Positions 61,717 through 64,000 of a stretch of DNA of 64,000 nucleotides are shown here, piece by piece. The notes under the pieces were generated by a model. The model searched no databases and was not told where the DNA came from. It was given only the letters and a program-made list of their open reading frames with translations. The translations under genes and the position numbers were made by a program. Positions within the stretch are counted from its first letter, which is position 1, and each line of letters begins with the position of its first letter. The DNA lies in NCBI GenBank assembly GCA_031426815.1, contig JASJPG010000054.1:1-64000 (forward strand), written 5' to 3'. Source of the stretch: PFJX01 sp031426815 (lineage in GTDB: Bacteria > Pseudomonadota > Gammaproteobacteria > Burkholderiales > Thiobacillaceae).

Positions 61717-64000
61717 ATGAAACCCGCCTCGCCCAAGCCGGAATCGGTCGGTCAGGACTGCCAGGTGAACAGTTTGATGGTGGTGCTGATCTACGCCGCC
61801 TTTGCCGGGCTGTGGATCCTGCTGTCCGACCAGGCGGTGGCCTGGCTGTTCAGCGATCCCAGTCAGTTCCTGCTGGCCAGTACCCTCAAGGGCCTGCTGT
61901 TCGTGGCGGTCACCTCGCTGTTGCTGTATGGACTGCTCCGTCGCCTCGGCCGTAAGCAGGCCGAGATGCAAGGCAAGGGACTGGGCTGGACATTCCTGGC
62001 GATGGCCCTGATCGTCGTCGGATTCACAGTCGCCGCCATCCAGTACACCTTCGAGCAGCAGGAAGCCCGCGAATACGCCCGCCTGCAAGTCATCTCCGAC
62101 CTGAAGACGCGCCAGGTTGGCGACTGGCTGCAGGAACGCCGCAGCGATGCGGAATTCGTCCGCAGCAGTGAAATTTTTGCCGAGCTGTATCGCGACTGGC
62201 GGCTGCGGGGCGATGCTGCCAGCGGCGACCGACTGCTTAGCCGCCTGGAATCGCTGGCCAAAAATCATGGCTTTTCCGCCGTGACGCTATTGGATGCACA
62301 AGGCCGGCGGCTATCGGGGTCGGCCGGCGCGCCTGCCCGATTGGCGTCGCCACTGAGAGCGGCGGCGGGGCAAGTGCTGGCTGCCGGACGTATCGGCTGG
62401 GTCGGACCCTACCTGGATCTTGCTGGGCATCCGCGTCTTGATTTTCTGGCACCGCTAGCCGCCGCCACGACGCCGGCGCCGCTCGTCGTGCTTCACGCCG
62501 ATCCGGCGACCTGGCTCTATCCCACCTTGCGGACCTGGCCGGTGCCCAGCGCCAGCGGCGAAACCCTGCTGTTCCGGCGCGATGGCGAGCAGGTGTTGTT
62601 TCTCAACGAACTGCGTCATCGCAAAGACGTTGCCCTGAAGTTGCGCCTGCCGCTGGCGCGCCCGACATCGCTGGCGGCCCAGGTGCTGCGCGGACAGGCC
62701 CGGCCGGGTGAGGTGTTGCGCGGCCGCGACTACCGCGATGTGTCGGCGATCGGTGTGGTGCGCGCGGTGACCGGCACCGACTGGTTTCTGTTGGCAAAAC
62801 TGGACAAGTCCGAGTTGTATGGTGAAAGCATCGGCGATGCCGCCTGGATCGGCATGGCCGGCCTGTTGGTGCTGGCCGTCATCGGCGCCGGCATGATCTT
62901 CTGGCGCCAGCGCGAGCAGTTGAGCCTGGTCGAGGCCACCCGGCAGGCCCAGGAAGAGCGTTTGCGCGCCCTCAAACTGCTGGCCGCCATCGCCGACAGT
63001 TCCGAGGACGCCATCTTCGCCATGGATCTGGCAGGACGCTACATTCTGTTCAACCGGGCCGCGGAGCGGGCAACCGGCCGGGTCGCGGAGGATATTCTGG
63101 GGTGCGACGAAAGCGCGCTGTTTTCCGCCGAAGTTGCCGCCGCCCATCAGGTCGACAACCGTTGGGTGATCGAGCGCGGCGTCAGCAAGACGGTCGAGGA
63201 AAGCCTGCTGCTGGATGCCGCCATGCGGACCGTGCTGACCAACAAGAGCCCGTTGCGCGACGCAAGCGGCAAGGTGATCGGCTTGCTCGGCATCTCTCGC
63301 GACATCACCGGGCGGAAACAGGTGGAAGAAGCCTTGCGCGCCAGCGAGGGCCGCTTCCGGGCGCTGGTCGAGCAATCCCTGGCGGGCATCTACATCATCC
63401 AGGACGGTCGTTTTGGTTACGTCAATCCCGGTTTCGCCGGCATCTTCGGCTACGACTCGCCGGAGCAGATCGTCGACCGCGTGCCGGTGGCGGACCTGGT
63501 GGCGCCGGAAGATCGCGAACGTGTGGCCGCGAACATCCGGACTCGGATAGAGGGGGATTTCAGCGACATCCACTACAGCTTCACCGGCCTGCGCCGCGAT
63601 GGCAGCCGCATCAACCTCGAGGTGCACGGCCGCGCCTTCGACTACCAGGGCCGCCCGGCCGTGATCGGCTTGATTCTGGACGTCACTTCCCGCAAGGCGG
63701 CGGAAGATGCGTTGCGTGCCAGCGAGTTGCGCTTCCACGACATCGTCAACGCCTCCGCCGACTGGGTCTGGGAAATCGACGCCGAGGCGCGCTACACCTA
63801 CGTTTCGGAGAGCGTGCGCGACCTGCTGGGCTATACCCCGGCGGAAGTCCTCGGAAAAACCCCGTTCGATCTGATGCCGCCGGCGGAGGCCGCGCGGTTG
63901 CATGTGCAATTCGCCGACATCGTGGCGCGACGCGCGCCGTTCCGCGACCTGGACAACATCAACCTGCACAAGGACGGCAGCCTGCGCTACGTCTCCAGCA
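61717..64000 (+). CDS. Membrane PAS-domain sensor protein (partial, C-terminus beyond window)
   Basis: 761 codons are visible. Two or three N-terminal membrane helices (about 20-45, 52-72 and 90-108), an extracytoplasmic region (about 110-370), another helix (about 372-392), then at least three PAS units (about 420-545, 548-670 and 675 onward). The second PAS unit closely resembles the first PAS unit of the GGDEF protein at 18273 (both read GIYIIQDG or GLYVIQDG near the start). The output domain lies outside the window; GGDEF, EAL or kinase are all possible. ATG 61717 has AGGG nearby. Probably cotranscribed with the HD-GYP regulator. Confidence 0.85.
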   Translation, partial: MKPASPKPESVGQDCQVNSLMVVLIYAAFAGLWILLSDQAVAWLFSDPSQFLLASTLKGLLFVAVTSLLLYGLLRRLGRKQAEMQGKGLGWTFLAMALIVVGFTVAAIQYTFEQQEAREYARLQVISDLKTRQVGDWLQERRSDAEFVRSSEIFAELYRDWRLRGDAASGDRLLSRLESLAKNHGFSAVTLLDAQGRRLSGSAGAPARLASPLRAAAGQVLAAGRIGWVGPYLDLAGHPRLDFLAPLAAATTPAPLVVLHADPATWLYPTLRTWPVPSASGETLLFRRDGEQVLFLNELRHRKDVALKLRLPLARPTSLAAQVLRGQARPGEVLRGRDYRDVSAIGVVRAVTGTDWFLLAKLDKSELYGESIGDAAWIGMAGLLVLAVIGAGMIFWRQREQLSLVEATRQAQEERLRALKLLAAIADSSEDAIFAMDLAGRYILFNRAAERATGRVAEDILGCDESALFSAEVAAAHQVDNRWVIERGVSKTVEESLLLDAAMRTVLTNKSPLRDASGKVIGLLGISRDITGRKQVEEALRASEGRFRALVEQSLAGIYIIQDGRFGYVNPGFAGIFGYDSPEQIVDRVPVADLVAPEDRERVAANIRTRIEGDFSDIHYSFTGLRRDGSRINLEVHGRAFDYQGRPAVIGLILDVTSRKAAEDALRASELRFHDIVNASADWVWEIDAEARYTYVSESVRDLLGYTPAEVLGKTPFDLMPPAEAARLHVQFADIVARRAPFRDLDNINLHKDGSLRYVSS

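Overview
The window reads as a high-GC chromosome segment of a denitrifying betaproteobacterium, probably Rhodocyclales-like. That placement is an inference from the combination of narK1-narK2-narG, narXL, a nirSCFDLGHJN cytochrome cd1 cluster, norCB and napDAGHB, together with flagellar fragments and many small palindromic intergenic repeats. I saw no tRNA, rRNA, CRISPR array or intact insertion sequence.

Layout. 1-8130: membrane-bound nitrate reductase (narG, cut by the window start) behind two nitrate/nitrite transporters, transcribed leftwards; narX-narL run rightwards from a shared 280-bp control region that carries a near-perfect NarL 7-2-7 site. 8204-20471: a signalling block with a PAS/dCache histidine kinase and AraC-type response regulator, an Aer-like chemoreceptor, a GGDEF-EAL protein, a cytoplasmic CZB chemoreceptor, a YcgR-like PilZ protein and a PAS-GGDEF protein. 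20516-29270: the nir operon, transcribed leftwards in the order nirS-nirC-nirF-nirDL-nirG-nirH-nirJ-nirN and ending in a 35-residue membrane protein. 29467-31973: a three-helix membrane protein, norC and norB, divergent from nirS; two FNR/DNR boxes lie between. 32269-41009: a GGDEF-EAL-CZB protein, a radical SAM protein, mutY, an HNH-like remnant, lysR/azoR/pirin and a Dnr-like regulator. 41151-46545: napDAGHB behind another DNR box. 46728-50066: an Hfq-like protein, a CbpA-like co-chaperone and a small flagellar cluster (DUF2802, FliK-like, FlhB C-domain). 50114-57258: a MacB/DevBCA-like export system, a CorC/CNNM-type protein, a rhodanese lipoprotein and a Mut7-C protein. 57363-64000: PilZ protein, LuxR-type response regulator and kinase, HD-GYP regulator, and a PAS sensor cut by the window end.

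How it fits together. Nitrate can be reduced in the cytoplasm (Nar) or periplasm (Nap, fed by the NapGH quinol dehydrogenase). NirS reduces nitrite to NO, with heme d1 made by NirF/DL/G/H/J/N, and NorBC reduces NO to N2O. NarXL probably reads nitrate at the nar promoter, and the Dnr-like regulator probably reads NO or low oxygen at the nir/nor and nap promoters. Around this sits an unusually dense set of c-di-GMP and chemotaxis genes (three GGDEF proteins, two with EAL; one HD-GYP; two PilZ; two CZB domains; two chemoreceptors).

The most unusual features are palindromic repeats read in frame at the 5' ends of nirF, nirDL and probably nirN, two unannotated small membrane proteins attached to the nir/nor loci, and a divergent Hfq-like protein next to nap.
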